Assembly: GCF_039532605.1 (NCBI RefSeq)
Contig: NZ_BAAARY010000001.1
Span: 565,859 to 629,858, forward strand
DNA: 64,000 nucleotides
Reading direction: 5' to 3'
DNA from: Pilimelia columellifera
GTDB taxonomy: Bacteria > Actinomycetota > Actinomycetes > Mycobacteriales > Micromonosporaceae
Below the pieces are notes generated by a model. It was not told the DNA's origin. It made no database searches and saw nothing but the letters and a program-made list of their open reading frames with translations. Position numbers and translations under genes: made by a program. Shown here in pieces: positions 9,442-18,849 of the stretch; positions within the stretch are counted from its first letter, which is position 1; every line of letters starts with the position of its first letter.

Positions 9442-11997
9442 ATGGTCCTAATGGCGTGGCGGAGCCTGCGTTCGCGGTGGGTCGCCACTCTCGCCTCCCT
9501 GCTGGCGGTCGTCGTTGGCACGGCGTTGGTGGTGGCGGCGTTGGTGGTCGGCGCCTCGGCCGAGGCGGGGGGTGCGGCGCAGGCGCAACGGCAGTGGCGG
9601 CTGGACGGCGCGGATCTTGTGGTCCGGGTGGGTGCCTCTCTCGAGACGTCGGCCGGCTTGGCGGTGGCGCTCAATGAGAGGCCACGGCTGTCGGAGGCGC
9701 AACTTGTGGCTGTCGCGGGGGTCCCCGGTGTGGGTGACCTCGCATTGGACGCCGGCTTCTCGGCATTCGTCGTGCATAACGGTACGCACGTCGGGAACGG
9801 CGCCGTCCGCTCCTGGGGGCACTCCTGGGCGACTGCGGTGGCCGATCCGGTCCGTCTGACCAGCGGCGCGGCGCCACAGGGTCGGGACGAGGTAGCGGTG
9901 GACGAGGCGGTCGCCCGGGCCGCCGGCCGGAGCGTCGGCGACCGGATCGACGTCCTCACGGCAACGGGTGTCCACCAGTACCGCCTGTCCGGGATTGTGG
10001 CGCGAGCAGGCCAGGAGTCCGCGTACGCGGTCTTCTTCGATAACAGCACGGCGGCCGAGCTCGGCGGTGCCCCGACTGTCGGCCTGGTCCGGCTGGACCC
10101 GGGTGCCTCTGCGGCCGACGTGACCCGGCGGATTCGCGCGTCGGTGCCAGGCGTCGAGGTGCTGTCCGGCGCCGACAAGGGCGCGACGATGCTGGGACCC
10201 ACGGAGACGGAAGCCCTCGCCGGCGGCATGGGTCAGTTCATCGGAACGATGTCGGCTTGCGCGCTGTTGATCACCGTGTTCGTGATCGCGAGTACCTTGT
10301 CGCTGTCGGTGGCGCAGCGGCGGCGGGAGCTGGCCATGCTGCGCGCGGTGGGGGCCTCACCGGGCCGGGTTCGCCGGCTGGTTCTCGGTGAGGCTGCCCT
10401 GCTGGGCATCGTCGGCGGTTTGCTGGGCGCTCTGGCCGGCGTCGCGCTGGCGGCGGCAGGCCTACGGCTGTTCGCCGGTGCCGGGCTCATGCCGGAGGGC
10501 CTGCCGTTGGCCGGGGTGCCCAGCGGGGTTCTGGCCGGCCTGGCCGCCGCTGGGCTCACCACGATCGTCGCCGGCAGCCTGCCGGCCTGGCGGGCTTCCC
10601 AAGTGGCTCCGAGCGAGGCGTTGCGCGCGGTCTACGCCCCGCCGCGCCGTCTCGGCGCGGCACGCACCGTGCTCGGCGTCGTCTCAGCCGCCGTGGGGGT
10701 CCTTCTTCTCGTAACCAGCGCGGTGCTGCAGTCGCCGGTGAACACCCTCAAGGGGGCCATCGCCACATCACTGATCTTCACGGCGGCGCCGTTCCTGGTT
10801 CTGGGAGCGTCCTTGTTGGGCCCGGTGACAGTCGGCGTGTTACTGCGCCTCGCCGCTCCGGTGCTGGGACGCACCGCTGGCGGATTCCTGGCTGCCCGGT
10901 CGATCGCCGCAGACCGGCGGCGGGCGGTCGGACTTGCAACGCCGCTGATGTTGATGGTTGCGGTGGCGTGTGTGCTCCTGTTCCAGGATTGGGCGACGTT
11001 CGCCGGCAAATCGCGCAACTACGAGCAGCGCTTGGCGGCCGAGCTGGTGGTAGCCGGGCCGCACATGCTCGGGGTTCCGTCCGTGGTCGAGCAACGGGTG
11101 GCCACTGTGCCGCACGTCGCGGCGGCCTCGGGCACGGTCAGCTCATGGGTGTACGCCACCAGCAAAGGCAGCGCCCCACCCAACGTCGAGGCGCTGGGCG
11201 TCAATCCGCGTACGATCTCGGAGGTCCTGGACCTCCCAACGGTCTCGGGCTCGTGGAAGTCCTTCGATAACGAGGCGGTGGCGGTCTCGGAAGCCACTGC
11301 CACCGAGCGTGGTTGGCGGCCAGGCGTAATGATCGACTATCGGCTGCCTGACGGCGTTCCGGCGAAGGCGACCGTCGCCGTCGTCTACCGCGGCGACAAC
11401 ACGCTCGCCGGGATGCTCGTGCCGCGTCGCGTACTCCTACCGCACCTGCGTGATCAGTTCGACACCGCCGTCTACCTGCGATTGCGGCCCGGGGTAGAGG
11501 TCGCCGCAGCGAGGAAGACGGTGTCCGAGAAACTCGCCGACATCCCGGGTGCAGCCGTGCAGAATCGTTCGGTCCATCTGGACACCATGTCGCAGCAGAG
11601 CACGGGCGACAACTGGATCGTGTACCTGTTCGTCGCGATGCTGGCCGGCTACGCCGGGATCGCGGCCATCAACGCGCTCATCGGCTCGTCGGTCGGTCAG
11701 GCTCCTCTCTTCGCGATGGCGCGCCTAGCCGGCGCCAAGACGCGACACGTGTTGGGCTGGATCGGCGCCGAGGCCGGATTCGCCGCGCTCTCTGGCGTAG
11801 TGCAGGGCACGGTGATCGCCGCCGCGGTGATGATTTCCTACGGATACCTGTTGACATCCGAGCTGTGGCTGCCGTTTCCCGGCGGGCAATACCTGTTGAT
11901 CTGCGCGACAGCGCTCCTAGTCGCGGCTGTGGGAGCGCTCGCGCCGGCCAGGTTGGCAGTCAGTGCCCAATCCCGTGACTTAACGCAGGGCCGATGA
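9442..11997 (+). CDS. FtsX-like ABC transporter permease, two-domain
   Basis: An 851-residue permease with the duplicated FtsX architecture: an N-terminal helix, a large extracytoplasmic region, three helices (about residues 265-400, with the LAMLRAVGASPGRVRRLV coupling segment), a second helix near 440, a second extracytoplasmic region and a final three-helix block containing MARLAGAKTRHVLGWIGAE. ATG 9442 has GGAGGG 5 bp upstream. With the preceding ATPase it forms an exporter of the kind used for lipoproteins, antibiotics or peptides. It sits between the ferric uptake operon and two transposase scars; a role in siderophore handling is possible but not shown. Confidence 0.8.
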   Translation: MVLMAWRSLRSRWVATLASLLAVVVGTALVVAALVVGASAEAGGAAQAQRQWRLDGADLVVRVGASLETSAGLAVALNERPRLSEAQLVAVAGVPGVGDLALDAGFSAFVVHNGTHVGNGAVRSWGHSWATAVADPVRLTSGAAPQGRDEVAVDEAVARAAGRSVGDRIDVLTATGVHQYRLSGIVARAGQESAYAVFFDNSTAAELGGAPTVGLVRLDPGASAADVTRRIRASVPGVEVLSGADKGATMLGPTETEALAGGMGQFIGTMSACALLITVFVIASTLSLSVAQRRRELAMLRAVGASPGRVRRLVLGEAALLGIVGGLLGALAGVALAAAGLRLFAGAGLMPEGLPLAGVPSGVLAGLAAAGLTTIVAGSLPAWRASQVAPSEALRAVYAPPRRLGAARTVLGVVSAAVGVLLLVTSAVLQSPVNTLKGAIATSLIFTAAPFLVLGASLLGPVTVGVLLRLAAPVLGRTAGGFLAARSIAADRRRAVGLATPLMLMVAVACVLLFQDWATFAGKSRNYEQRLAAELVVAGPHMLGVPSVVEQRVATVPHVAAASGTVSSWVYATSKGSAPPNVEALGVNPRTISEVLDLPTVSGSWKSFDNEAVAVSEATATERGWRPGVMIDYRLPDGVPAKATVAVVYRGDNTLAGMLVPRRVLLPHLRDQFDTAVYLRLRPGVEVAAARKTVSEKLADIPGAAVQNRSVHLDTMSQQSTGDNWIVYLFVAMLAGYAGIAAINALIGSSVGQAPLFAMARLAGAKTRHVLGWIGAEAGFAALSGVVQGTVIAAAVMISYGYLLTSELWLPFPGGQYLLICATALLVAAVGALAPARLAVSAQSRDLTQGR

Positions 11998-12007
11998 CAG
12001 ATTGACA

Positions 12008-12034
12008 CCGGGGCGGAGCGGGGGCTTGCCCCGG
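12008..12034. terminator. Hairpin after the ABC exporter, possible terminator or IS end
   Basis: CCGGGGC and GCCCCGG form a perfect 7-bp inverted repeat separated by 13 bases, beginning 10 bp after the permease stop. There is no T-tract, as usual in high-GC actinomycetes. Because a transposase fragment begins 16 bp further on, the sequence could instead be the residual end of that insertion element. Confidence 0.4.
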
Positions 12035-12050
12035 ATCTTGAACACGGGGG

Positions 12051-12266
12051 TTATGCGGCTGCTGCGAGCGTAGCCGGGGGATCGGCGAACGCGCGTCGGC
12101 CTTGCGGGGTTTCGCGTTTGAAGGTCGCGTTAAACGACTCGGTGAGGGCGTTGTCGGCCGAGTTGCCCACGGCGCTCATCGATTGGCGGACTCCGGCGGT
12201 CTCGCAGGCGGCGGCGAAGGCCTTGGAGATGTATTGGGCGCGTTCAACCCCCCGGTGGCTGGCCCA
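12051..12266 (-). pseudogene. IS3-family transposase C-terminal fragment
   Basis: About 72 residues match the C-terminal part of an IS3-type integrase-core transposase: RAQYISKAFAAACETAGVRQS, SAVGNSADNALTESFNATFKRE. These contain the conserved asparagine/glutamate region of the DDE core (DNALTESF). The first two catalytic acidic residues and the whole N-terminus are absent, and the reading frame upstream is unrelated, so it is a dead remnant. It abuts a fragment of another family on the opposite strand. Confidence 0.75.
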
Positions 12267-12267
12267 G

Positions 12268-12461
12268 CATCCTCGCCTGATGCTGATCACCGGGTGGTCC
12301 GCTGCAGCCCCCAAGACAAGCCCGTCGAACGCATCTGGGCCGCGTTGAAAGAACACATCGCCAACACCGCTTCCGCCATCATGGCCGACCGGATACGACA
12401 AGCCCAAACGTTTCTTCCGCAACCGCACCACCACCAGAACCTCACCACCGCCGCGCCGTAG
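12268..12461 (+). pseudogene. IS630-family transposase C-terminal fragment
   Basis: The plus-strand frame reads CSPQDKPVERIWAALKEHIAN followed by TASAIMADRIRQAQTFL. This is the C-terminal end of IS630-type DDE transposases, whose last acidic residue lies in the (N)PVERIW block. No start codon or N-terminal two-thirds is present. It is back to back with the IS3 fragment, indicating nested or successive insertions and deletions between the exporter and the siderophore reductase. Confidence 0.65.
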
Positions 12462-12565
12462 GCCACCCGCTACGACTGTGAGGATCCTGCTCCAGGCAAC
12501 CCTCACGATCGCCTCGATCATGGATGGCTACGACCTACACCTGCCTCAAGATCCACCAGATTGGC

Positions 12566-13363
12566 CTAGTCCTGCTCGGCGTGGTGATCGAAGTTGGTCT
12601 CTCCGCGCTTCCAGTACCCGTCGACCACGAACGCGTCCTTCGGGAGACGTTCCCGCAGGTGGCGGCGGATCGGCCGCAGTGACCCCGCCTCGCCGGCGAC
12701 CCAGGCGAAACCGTCGCCGGGTGGCAGGTCGAAGGTCGTGACGGCCTCGGCGAGGAGATTGGTCCCGGCCGGCGCGCGGTCGCGCCGGAGCCAGGTGACG
12801 GTCGCCGCCGCGGCCGTCGGCAACGACTGTTCCTCGGTCGCGTCGGCCACCTCGACGAACACGTAGGCCCGCGCTCCCGCCGGCAACCACTCCAGCCAAC
12901 GCGACAGGGCGGGCAGTGCCGTCTCGTCGCCGCCGAGCAGATACCAGTCCAGGCCGACGGGAGGGAGGACCGAGCCGCGTGGGCCAAGGACCCCCACAGC
13001 GTCGCCGGGTCGGGCGTTGTCAGCCCAGGTGGCGGCGGGACCGGTTCCGTGGACGACGAAGTCGATGTCCAGCTCGCCGTCGGCCGGCCAGTACGCCCGC
13101 ACCGTGTAGTCCCGGAACACGTGCCGGGCGTCCCGCTCCAGACCGCGCGGGCCGACGGTCGGCATCAGCGGCGGCTCGCCGCGGCGCTCGGGGAAGAACA
13201 GCTTCACATGGTCGGCGGGCGCCTGCTCCTGGAAGCCGGCGAGGTCAGGGCCGGCGAGGGTGACCCGGATCATCCGGGGTGAGATCCGCTCGGTCCGACG
13301 CACCCGCAGCAGTCGCGGAACAAGGTCATATCGGACGACCCTGGTCGTGGGCGCCGCGCTCAT
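12566..13363 (-). CDS. viuB: Siderophore-interacting FAD-binding reductase (ViuB/SIP-like)
   Basis: A 265-residue member of the siderophore-interacting protein family, cytoplasmic flavoproteins that reduce ferric siderophores to release iron. The FAD-binding beta-barrel (RRTERISPRMIRVTLAGPDL, then DYTVRAYW) is followed by the NAD(P)H-binding half (WYLLGGDETALPALSRWLE, WVAGEAGSLRPIRRHLRE) and the family-typical C-terminal end VDGYWKRGETN. ATG 13363 overlaps the stop of a 16-codon upstream reading frame by ATGA. It is divergent from entA and shares its iron box, so it should be induced by iron limitation. Confidence 0.88.
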   Translation of the reverse strand: MSAAPTTRVVRYDLVPRLLRVRRTERISPRMIRVTLAGPDLAGFQEQAPADHVKLFFPERRGEPPLMPTVGPRGLERDARHVFRDYTVRAYWPADGELDIDFVVHGTGPAATWADNARPGDAVGVLGPRGSVLPPVGLDWYLLGGDETALPALSRWLEWLPAGARAYVFVEVADATEEQSLPTAAAATVTWLRRDRAPAGTNLLAEAVTTFDLPPGDGFAWVAGEAGSLRPIRRHLRERLPKDAFVVDGYWKRGETNFDHHAEQD

Positions 13364-13410
13364 GCCGGGTCTGCCTGGATGACGCGGTTCGCACCGCGGT
13401 TGTTGCTCAT
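13360..13410 (-). CDS. Putative 16-residue leader peptide coupled to viuB
   Basis: ATG 13408-13410 opens a frame encoding MSNNRGANRVIQADPA and stops at TGA 13360-13362, which overlaps the viuB ATG as ATGA. A weak GGAAC lies upstream, whereas viuB itself lacks a convincing ribosome-binding site. The arrangement suggests translation of viuB by coupling to this short frame. I know of no family for the peptide; it could be purely a translational handover. Confidence 0.35.
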   Translation of the reverse strand: MSNNRGANRVIQADPA

Positions 13411-13520
13411 GATTGTTCCGTTTCTGCACGCAATGCCTGTTCAGGCAATGCTTCCGAAATATCCCAGGGGCGACGACGGAGGCGGCCCCTGATTTCCCTG
13501 CCGCGACGCCAAGGATTACC

Positions 13521-13539
13521 TTAGGCCAGGCTCTCCTAA
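13521..13539 (+). promoter_or_regulatory. Iron box between viuB and entA
   Basis: TTAGGCCAGGCTCTCCTAA, matching the DtxR/IdeR dyad at both outer arms (TTAGG and CCTAA) and in the central AGGCT. It lies 28 bp upstream of the entA ATG and about 110 bp upstream of the viuB leader, in an AT-rich spot. It is positioned to repress both directions when iron is plentiful. Confidence 0.75.
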
Positions 13540-13566
13540 TATAGAGCCTCATCGAGGGGGTCAACC

Positions 13567-14337
13567 ATGTACGGCGACAGTTTCCGCGGTCGCGTCGCCC
13601 TGGTGACCGGCGCGGCCGGCGGCATCGGCGCCGCGGTGGCGGCCGCCCTCGCCGAGCACGGCGCGGCCGTCGCCAGCGTCGACATCGACGCCGACGGACT
13701 CAGCCGCGACGCCGGGCGCCCGAACTGCCGGCACTACGTCTGCGACGTCAGCGACGCCGCGCAGGTGGCGGACACCGTCCGCCGGGTCGAACAGGATCTG
13801 GGCCCGGTGGACATCTGCGTCAACGCCGCCGGCGTGCTGCGGCCGGGGCCGGCAGCGTGGATCAGCGACGCCGACTGGGCCGCCACCTTCGCCGTCAACG
13901 TCACCGGCGTCATGCAGGTCAGCCGGGCGGTCGCCGGACAGATGACCCGGCGGCGGCGCGGCGTCATCATCACCGTGTCGTCGAACGCCGGGGGAGTGCC
14001 CCGCGCCGGCATGGCCGCCTACGCCGCGTCCAAGGCAGCCTCGACGATGTTCACCAAGTGCCTCGGCCTGGAGCTGGCCCGGCACGGTGTGCGGTGCAAC
14101 GTGGTCGCCCCCGGCTCCACCGACACCGCCATGGGCCGCCAACTGTGGACCGACGACCGCGGCGCCGACGCGGTCATCGCCGGCGATCCGGACGCGTTCC
14201 GGGTCGGGATCCCCCTGGGCCGGATCGCCGACCCGGCCGACATCGCCGACGCCGTCGTCTTCCTCGCCTCCGACGCGGCCCGGCAGATCACCATGCACGA
14301 CCTGTACGTCGACGGCGGCGCCAGCCTGCGCGCCTGA
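13567..14337 (+). CDS. entA: 2,3-dihydro-2,3-dihydroxybenzoate dehydrogenase
   Basis: A 256-residue short-chain dehydrogenase. It oxidises 2,3-dihydro-2,3-dihydroxybenzoate to 2,3-dihydroxybenzoate with NAD, the last step of the aryl acid branch. The cofactor loop [12 protein letters not shown] (about residue 14), NAAG near 90 and catalytic YAASK (about 155) are present. Although SDR enzymes are hard to assign alone, its place directly before entC, entE and entB fixes the role. It is the first gene of a ten-gene operon, 28 bp downstream of an iron box. Confidence 0.9.
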   Translation: MYGDSFRGRVALVTGAAGGIGAAVAAALAEHGAAVASVDIDADGLSRDAGRPNCRHYVCDVSDAAQVADTVRRVEQDLGPVDICVNAAGVLRPGPAAWISDADWAATFAVNVTGVMQVSRAVAGQMTRRRRGVIITVSSNAGGVPRAGMAAYAASKAASTMFTKCLGLELARHGVRCNVVAPGSTDTAMGRQLWTDDRGADAVIAGDPDAFRVGIPLGRIADPADIADAVVFLASDAARQITMHDLYVDGGASLRA

Positions 14338-14359
14338 GCCCACAGCGAAGGACTCCCCC

Positions 14360-15514
14360 ATGACCGTCGCACCCTGCCCCGCCGACGCCACCGCCACCGA
14401 ACTGCTCGCCCGGCACACCGCCGACGACGCCTTCTACTTCGCTTCGCCGACCGGCGGGCTCCTGGCCAGCCAGGCCGGCGCCGTCCTCGACGTCGGCGGG
14501 GAGCTGACCGACATCGCCGGCGCCGTCGACACCGCCCTCGCAGCCCACCCCGCCGACCGGGTCGTCGTCGGCGCCGTCGGGTTCGACCCGGCCACCCGCG
14601 TCCGGCTCAGCGTCCCGGAGCAGGTGTGGCGCAGCGGGCCGTTGCCCACCGGCCTGGCCATTCCGGCCCAGCGGCCCGGAGGGGGGATGCGCGCGCGCCG
14701 GGAGTTGCCCAGCTGCGCCCGTTACGCCGCCGGAGTCCAGGCGGCGGTGGCCGAGATGGCCGCCGGCGGGCTGTCCAAGGTGGTCCTCGCCCGGGCGTTG
14801 GAGATCACCACCGCGGCGCCCGTCGACACGGCGCTGCTGCTGCGCCGGCTCGCGGCCCGTGACCCCGGCGGGTACCTGTTCGCCGTCGACACCGGGGGCG
14901 GGTCGACGCTGGTCGGCAGCAGTCCGGAGTTGTTGGTGTCCCGACGCGGGGCCGAGGTGGTGGCCAATCCGTTGGCCGGTTCGACGCCCCGATCGGCCGA
15001 CCCGGTCGAGGACGCCCGCCGGGCGCGGGCCCTCCTGACGTCGGAGAAGGACCAGCGCGAGCACGCGGTCGTTGTCGCCGCCGTCCGGGGCGCGCTCGGC
15101 CGGCTCGGCGTGGACCTGCGGCCGCCGGCCGCTCCGACGCTCGTGAGCACCACCGCGATGTGGCACCTGGGCACCACCGTCCGCGGCCGGGTCGCCGACC
15201 CGTCGGTGTCGGCCCTTCGACTGGCCGCCGCGTTGCACCCCACCCCGGCCGTGTGCGGAACGCCGCCGGAGCGGGCCCGCGAGGTCATCGCGGCCCACGA
15301 GTCGGCTGACCGTGGGTTCTTCGCCGGGCTCACCGGGTGGCAGGACGCCGCCGGCGACGGCGAGTGGGCCGTCACGCTCCGCTGCGCCCAGGTACGTGGC
15401 GACCAGGTGCTGCTGTACGCCGGCGCAGGGGTGGTGCCGGGCAGCCAGCCCGAGGCCGAGCTCGCCGAGACCGAGGCCAAGTTGGGCACCGTCCTGAACG
15501 GACTCGGACTGTGA
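14360..15514 (+). CDS. entC: Isochorismate synthase
   Basis: A 384-residue chorismate-utilising enzyme that isomerises chorismate to isochorismate. Conserved blocks include [63 protein letters not shown] and the C-terminal [22 protein letters not shown], which carries the Mg-binding glutamates. It starts at ATG 14360, 22 bp after entA, and its stop overlaps entE by GTGA. Confidence 0.93.
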   Translation: MTVAPCPADATATELLARHTADDAFYFASPTGGLLASQAGAVLDVGGELTDIAGAVDTALAAHPADRVVVGAVGFDPATRVRLSVPEQVWRSGPLPTGLAIPAQRPGGGMRARRELPSCARYAAGVQAAVAEMAAGGLSKVVLARALEITTAAPVDTALLLRRLAARDPGGYLFAVDTGGGSTLVGSSPELLVSRRGAEVVANPLAGSTPRSADPVEDARRARALLTSEKDQREHAVVVAAVRGALGRLGVDLRPPAAPTLVSTTAMWHLGTTVRGRVADPSVSALRLAAALHPTPAVCGTPPERAREVIAAHESADRGFFAGLTGWQDAAGDGEWAVTLRCAQVRGDQVLLYAGAGVVPGSQPEAELAETEAKLGTVLNGLGL

Positions 15515-17142
15515 CCGCCGTGTCGGACGGTCCTGAGCTGACCCGGTGGCCGGCCGCCGTGGCGGCGGCGTACCGGACGGCCGGGTACTGGCGCGGCCAG
15601 TCGTTCGGGGCAGCGCTGCGCGAATGGGCCCGGCGGTCCGGCGACCGTCCGGCGGCGCTCGACGGCGACCGGACGCTCAGCTACGCCGCCCTGGACGCCG
15701 CCGCCGACCGGTTCGCGGCCGGCCTGGTCGCCCTCGGCGTCAGGGCGGGCCAGCGGGTCGTCGTGCAGCTGCCCAACACCGCCGACTTCCTCCCGGTGGT
15801 GTTCGGCCTGTGGCGCGCCGGGGCCGTGCCGGTCTTCGCCCTGCCGGCGCACCGGCACAGCGAGCTGGGCTACTTCTGCCGGCACAGCGACGCCGTGGCG
15901 CTCATCATCCCGGACCGGATCGGGGGCTTCGACCACAGGAGCATGGTCGACGCCATCCGGGCGCAGGCCCCGACGCTGCGGCATGTCATCGTCGCCGGCG
16001 AGCCGGGCCCGCACACCGCGCTGTCCGACATCGACGTCGAGCCGGTGGAGTTGGCTGATCCGGACCCGTCCGGCCTGGCCTTCCTCAACCTTTCCGGGGG
16101 CAGCACCGGCCTGCCGAAACTGATCCCCCGGACCGCCGACGACTACCTGTACAGCGTCCGGGTCAGCGTCGAGATCTGCCGACTGGGCCCGGAAACCCGG
16201 TACCTGTGCGCGCTGCCGGTGGCGCACAACTTCACCCTCAGCTCCCCGGGCGTGCTGGGCGTGCTCATGGCGGGCGGGACCGTCATCATGTGTCCGAACC
16301 CGGCCCCGGACACGGCCTTTCCGCTGATCGAGCGGCGCCGGGCGACGATGACCGCATTGGTGCCGCCGCTGGCGTTGCTGTGGCTGAACGCCGACCGGTC
16401 CGGGGTGGACCTGTCGTCGCTGCGGCTGCTCCAGGTGGGCGGGGCCCGGCTACCGGACGAGGCGGCCCGGCGGGTACGCGGCGAGCTGGGCTGCGCGTTG
16501 CAGCAGGTGTTCGGGATGGCCGAAGGGTTGGTCAACTACACCCGGCTGGACGACCCGGACGAGGTGGTCAACACCACCCAGGGCCGGCCGATGTCACCGG
16601 CGGACGAGGTCCGGATCGTCGACGACGCCGACCGGGAGGTGCCCGACGGGCAGGTCGGGCACCTGCTCACCCGGGGGCCGTACACCGTCCGTGGGTACTT
16701 CCGGGCGGCCGCCCACAACGCCACCGCGTTCACCGCCGAGGGCTTCTACCGCACCGGGGACCTGGTCCGGCGCACCCCCGACGGCAACCTCGTCGTCACC
16801 GGCCGGGCCAAGGACCAGATCAACCGCGGCGGCGAGAAGATCGCCGTGGACGAGATCGAGGCGCACCTGCTGGCCCACGACGCGGTGCACGACGCGGTCC
16901 TGGTCGGGGTGCCGGACCAGCACCTGGGCGAGCGTAGCTGCGCCGTAGTCGTCCTGCGCCCGAAGGCGCAGCGGCCGAGCCCGGCGGCGCTCCGGCGGTT
17001 CGTCCGCGAGCGGGGCCTGGCCGGGTACAAGACGCCGGACCGGATCGAGATCGTCGACGAGTTCCCGGTCACCGGGGTCGGCAAGATCAGCAGAGCGGCG
17101 CTGCGTGCCGCCCTGCGCCGCACGTTCACCGAGGAAAGGTAG
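15511..17142 (+). CDS. entE: 2,3-dihydroxybenzoate-AMP ligase
   Basis: A 543-residue stand-alone aryl-acid adenylation enzyme. The diagnostic A3 core is [17 protein letters not shown] (about residues 193-209), as in EntE/DhbE; the A5 region [15 protein letters not shown], the A7 YRTGD and A8 [20 protein letters not shown] follow, with the A10 lysine in VGKISRAAL. It should adenylate 2,3-dihydroxybenzoate and load the stand-alone carrier encoded at 5013. GTG 15511 overlaps the entC stop. Confidence 0.93.
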   Translation: MTAVSDGPELTRWPAAVAAAYRTAGYWRGQSFGAALREWARRSGDRPAALDGDRTLSYAALDAAADRFAAGLVALGVRAGQRVVVQLPNTADFLPVVFGLWRAGAVPVFALPAHRHSELGYFCRHSDAVALIIPDRIGGFDHRSMVDAIRAQAPTLRHVIVAGEPGPHTALSDIDVEPVELADPDPSGLAFLNLSGGSTGLPKLIPRTADDYLYSVRVSVEICRLGPETRYLCALPVAHNFTLSSPGVLGVLMAGGTVIMCPNPAPDTAFPLIERRRATMTALVPPLALLWLNADRSGVDLSSLRLLQVGGARLPDEAARRVRGELGCALQQVFGMAEGLVNYTRLDDPDEVVNTTQGRPMSPADEVRIVDDADREVPDGQVGHLLTRGPYTVRGYFRAAAHNATAFTAEGFYRTGDLVRRTPDGNLVVTGRAKDQINRGGEKIAVDEIEAHLLAHDAVHDAVLVGVPDQHLGERSCAVVVLRPKAQRPSPAALRRFVRERGLAGYKTPDRIEIVDEFPVTGVGKISRAALRAALRRTFTEER

Positions 17143-17149
17143 GCCCGTC

Positions 17150-17788
17150 GTGGCGCTTCCCGCCATCTCCGCGTACCCGCTGCCGCGCGCCGAAGAGCTG
17201 CCGGCCAGCGGCTGGTCGTGGCGACTCCACCCGCGTCGGGCGGTGCTGCTCGTCCACGACATGCAGCGGTACTTCACCCGCCCGTTCGCCGGCGCCGAGC
17301 CGCTGGGGGCCGCCGTGGCGAACATCGACCGGCTGCGCCGCGCCTGCGCCGACGCGGGCGTGCCCGTCATCTACACCCGCCAGCCCGGCGGGCAGAGCCG
17401 GGCCGAGCGCGGCCTGTTGCAGGACGTGTGGGGGCCCGGCCTGCCGGCCGATCCGGAGCTGGAGACGATCGTGGCCGAGCTGACGCCGGCGCCAGGCGAC
17501 ACGGTCCTGACGAAGCGCCGTTACAGCGCGTTCCTCGGCACCGACCTGGCTGACCGGCTCGCCGGCCGCGACCAGATGATCATCACGGGGATCTACGCCC
17601 ACATCGGAGTGACCGCGACCGCCGTCGAGGCGTTCTCCCGCGACATCGCCCCGTTCCTGGTCGGCGACGCGGTCGCCGACTTCAACGCCGCACACCACGC
17701 CGACGCGCTGCGCTACGTGGCCGGCCGGTGCGGGGTGGTCGTCGACACCGACGCAGCCGTGACGGCCCTGGTCGGCGTGCCGGCATGA
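17150..17788 (+). CDS. entB: Isochorismatase without aryl carrier domain
   Basis: A 212-residue isochorismatase that hydrolyses isochorismate to 2,3-dihydro-2,3-dihydroxybenzoate and pyruvate. LLVHDMQRYFTRPF carries the catalytic aspartate, VLTKRRYSAF the lysine, and ITGIYAHIGVTATAVEAFSRDI the family signature. E. coli EntB and Bacillus DhbB have an additional roughly 75-residue carrier domain; here the protein ends right after the hydrolase fold, and the carrier is a separate gene 12 kb away. GTG 17150 follows a GAGGAAAGG ribosome-binding site. Confidence 0.92.
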   Translation: MALPAISAYPLPRAEELPASGWSWRLHPRRAVLLVHDMQRYFTRPFAGAEPLGAAVANIDRLRRACADAGVPVIYTRQPGGQSRAERGLLQDVWGPGLPADPELETIVAELTPAPGDTVLTKRRYSAFLGTDLADRLAGRDQMIITGIYAHIGVTATAVEAFSRDIAPFLVGDAVADFNAAHHADALRYVAGRCGVVVDTDAAVTALVGVPA

Positions 17789-18849
17789 CCACCGGCAGCG
17801 TTGCCCGCCCCGCCGCGCCGGCCGGTCCGGCCCAGCCGACTGCCGTCGTCGAGGCGCTCCCCAGCTTGGCGGCGTTGGAGGCGGCGGCGCCGCTGTCCGC
17901 GCTGCGGGCTCAGGTGACCGCGCAACGGCGACAGACCAGGGCGGTCCTCGACGGCCACGACGACCGTCTCATGGTCATCGTCGGACCGTGCTCGGTACAC
18001 GACCCGGCCGCCGGGCTGGAGTACGCCGCCCGGCTGGCCGAAGCGGCCCGGGCGTACCGCGACGACCTGTTCGTGGTGCTGCGTGCCTACCTGGAGAAGC
18101 CGCGCTCGGTGCTCGGCTGGCGGGGCCTGGTGCCCGACCCCGGCCTCGACGGCGGCGGCGACCTGACCCGCGGCCTGGTGCTCGGCCGGCGGTTCCTGGC
18201 CGACGCGGCCGGGCACGGCCTGCCGCTGGCCACCGAGTTCGTGGACCCGATGCTCGCCCCGCTGCTGGCCGACGCGATCAGCTGGGGCTCGGTCGGCGCC
18301 CGCACCGTCCACAGCCAACCGCACCGGGCGCTCGCGGCGGGCCTGCCGATGCCGGTCGGGTTCAAGAACGCCCTGGACGGCGATGTCGGCGCCGCGGTGG
18401 ACGCCGTCCGGGCGGCGGCGGCCATCCATGTCTATCCGGCCCTCGACGCCGACGGGGCCGCGGTGATCGTGCGCGCGGCCGGCAACCGGGACGGCCACGT
18501 CGTGCTGCGCGGCGGCGCCCACGGACCTAACCACGACGCCCATTCGGTGAGCATGGCGCAGGATCTGCTCCGGGCGGCCGGGCTGCCCGTCCGGTTGGTC
18601 GTCGACGCCTCGCACGGCAACAGCGGCAAGGATTACCGGCGCCAGCCGGCGGTCGTTGGGGACCTGGCTGACCAGGTCGGCGCCGGGGACCGGGGCTTGG
18701 TCGGCGTCATGATCGAGTCGTTCCTGGTCGGCGGCCGGCAGGAGCGGCCCGATCGGTACGGCGTCTCCATCACCGATGGCTGCCTGGGCTGGGACGACAC
18801 CGCCGCGGCGCTGCGGGTGTTGGCGGCGGCCGCGCGGAGCCGTCGGTGA
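17785..18849 (+). CDS. aroG: Type I 3-deoxy-D-arabino-heptulosonate 7-phosphate synthase
   Basis: A 354-residue class I DAHP synthase of the AroF/G/H type, catalysing the first shikimate-pathway step from erythrose 4-phosphate and phosphoenolpyruvate. Hallmarks: VIVGPCSVHDP, LRAYLEKPRSVLGWRGL, SWGSVGARTVHSQPHR, PVGFKNALDG, GGAHGPNHDAHS and DASHGNSGKDYRRQ. Actinomycetes normally rely on type II enzymes for aromatic amino acids, so a type I copy inside this operon is most likely a dedicated enzyme that raises chorismate supply for the two catechol branches. ATGA overlap with entB. Confidence 0.9.
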   Translation: MTTGSVARPAAPAGPAQPTAVVEALPSLAALEAAAPLSALRAQVTAQRRQTRAVLDGHDDRLMVIVGPCSVHDPAAGLEYAARLAEAARAYRDDLFVVLRAYLEKPRSVLGWRGLVPDPGLDGGGDLTRGLVLGRRFLADAAGHGLPLATEFVDPMLAPLLADAISWGSVGARTVHSQPHRALAAGLPMPVGFKNALDGDVGAAVDAVRAAAAIHVYPALDADGAAVIVRAAGNRDGHVVLRGGAHGPNHDAHSVSMAQDLLRAAGLPVRLVVDASHGNSGKDYRRQPAVVGDLADQVGAGDRGLVGVMIESFLVGGRQERPDRYGVSITDGCLGWDDTAAALRVLAAAARSRR

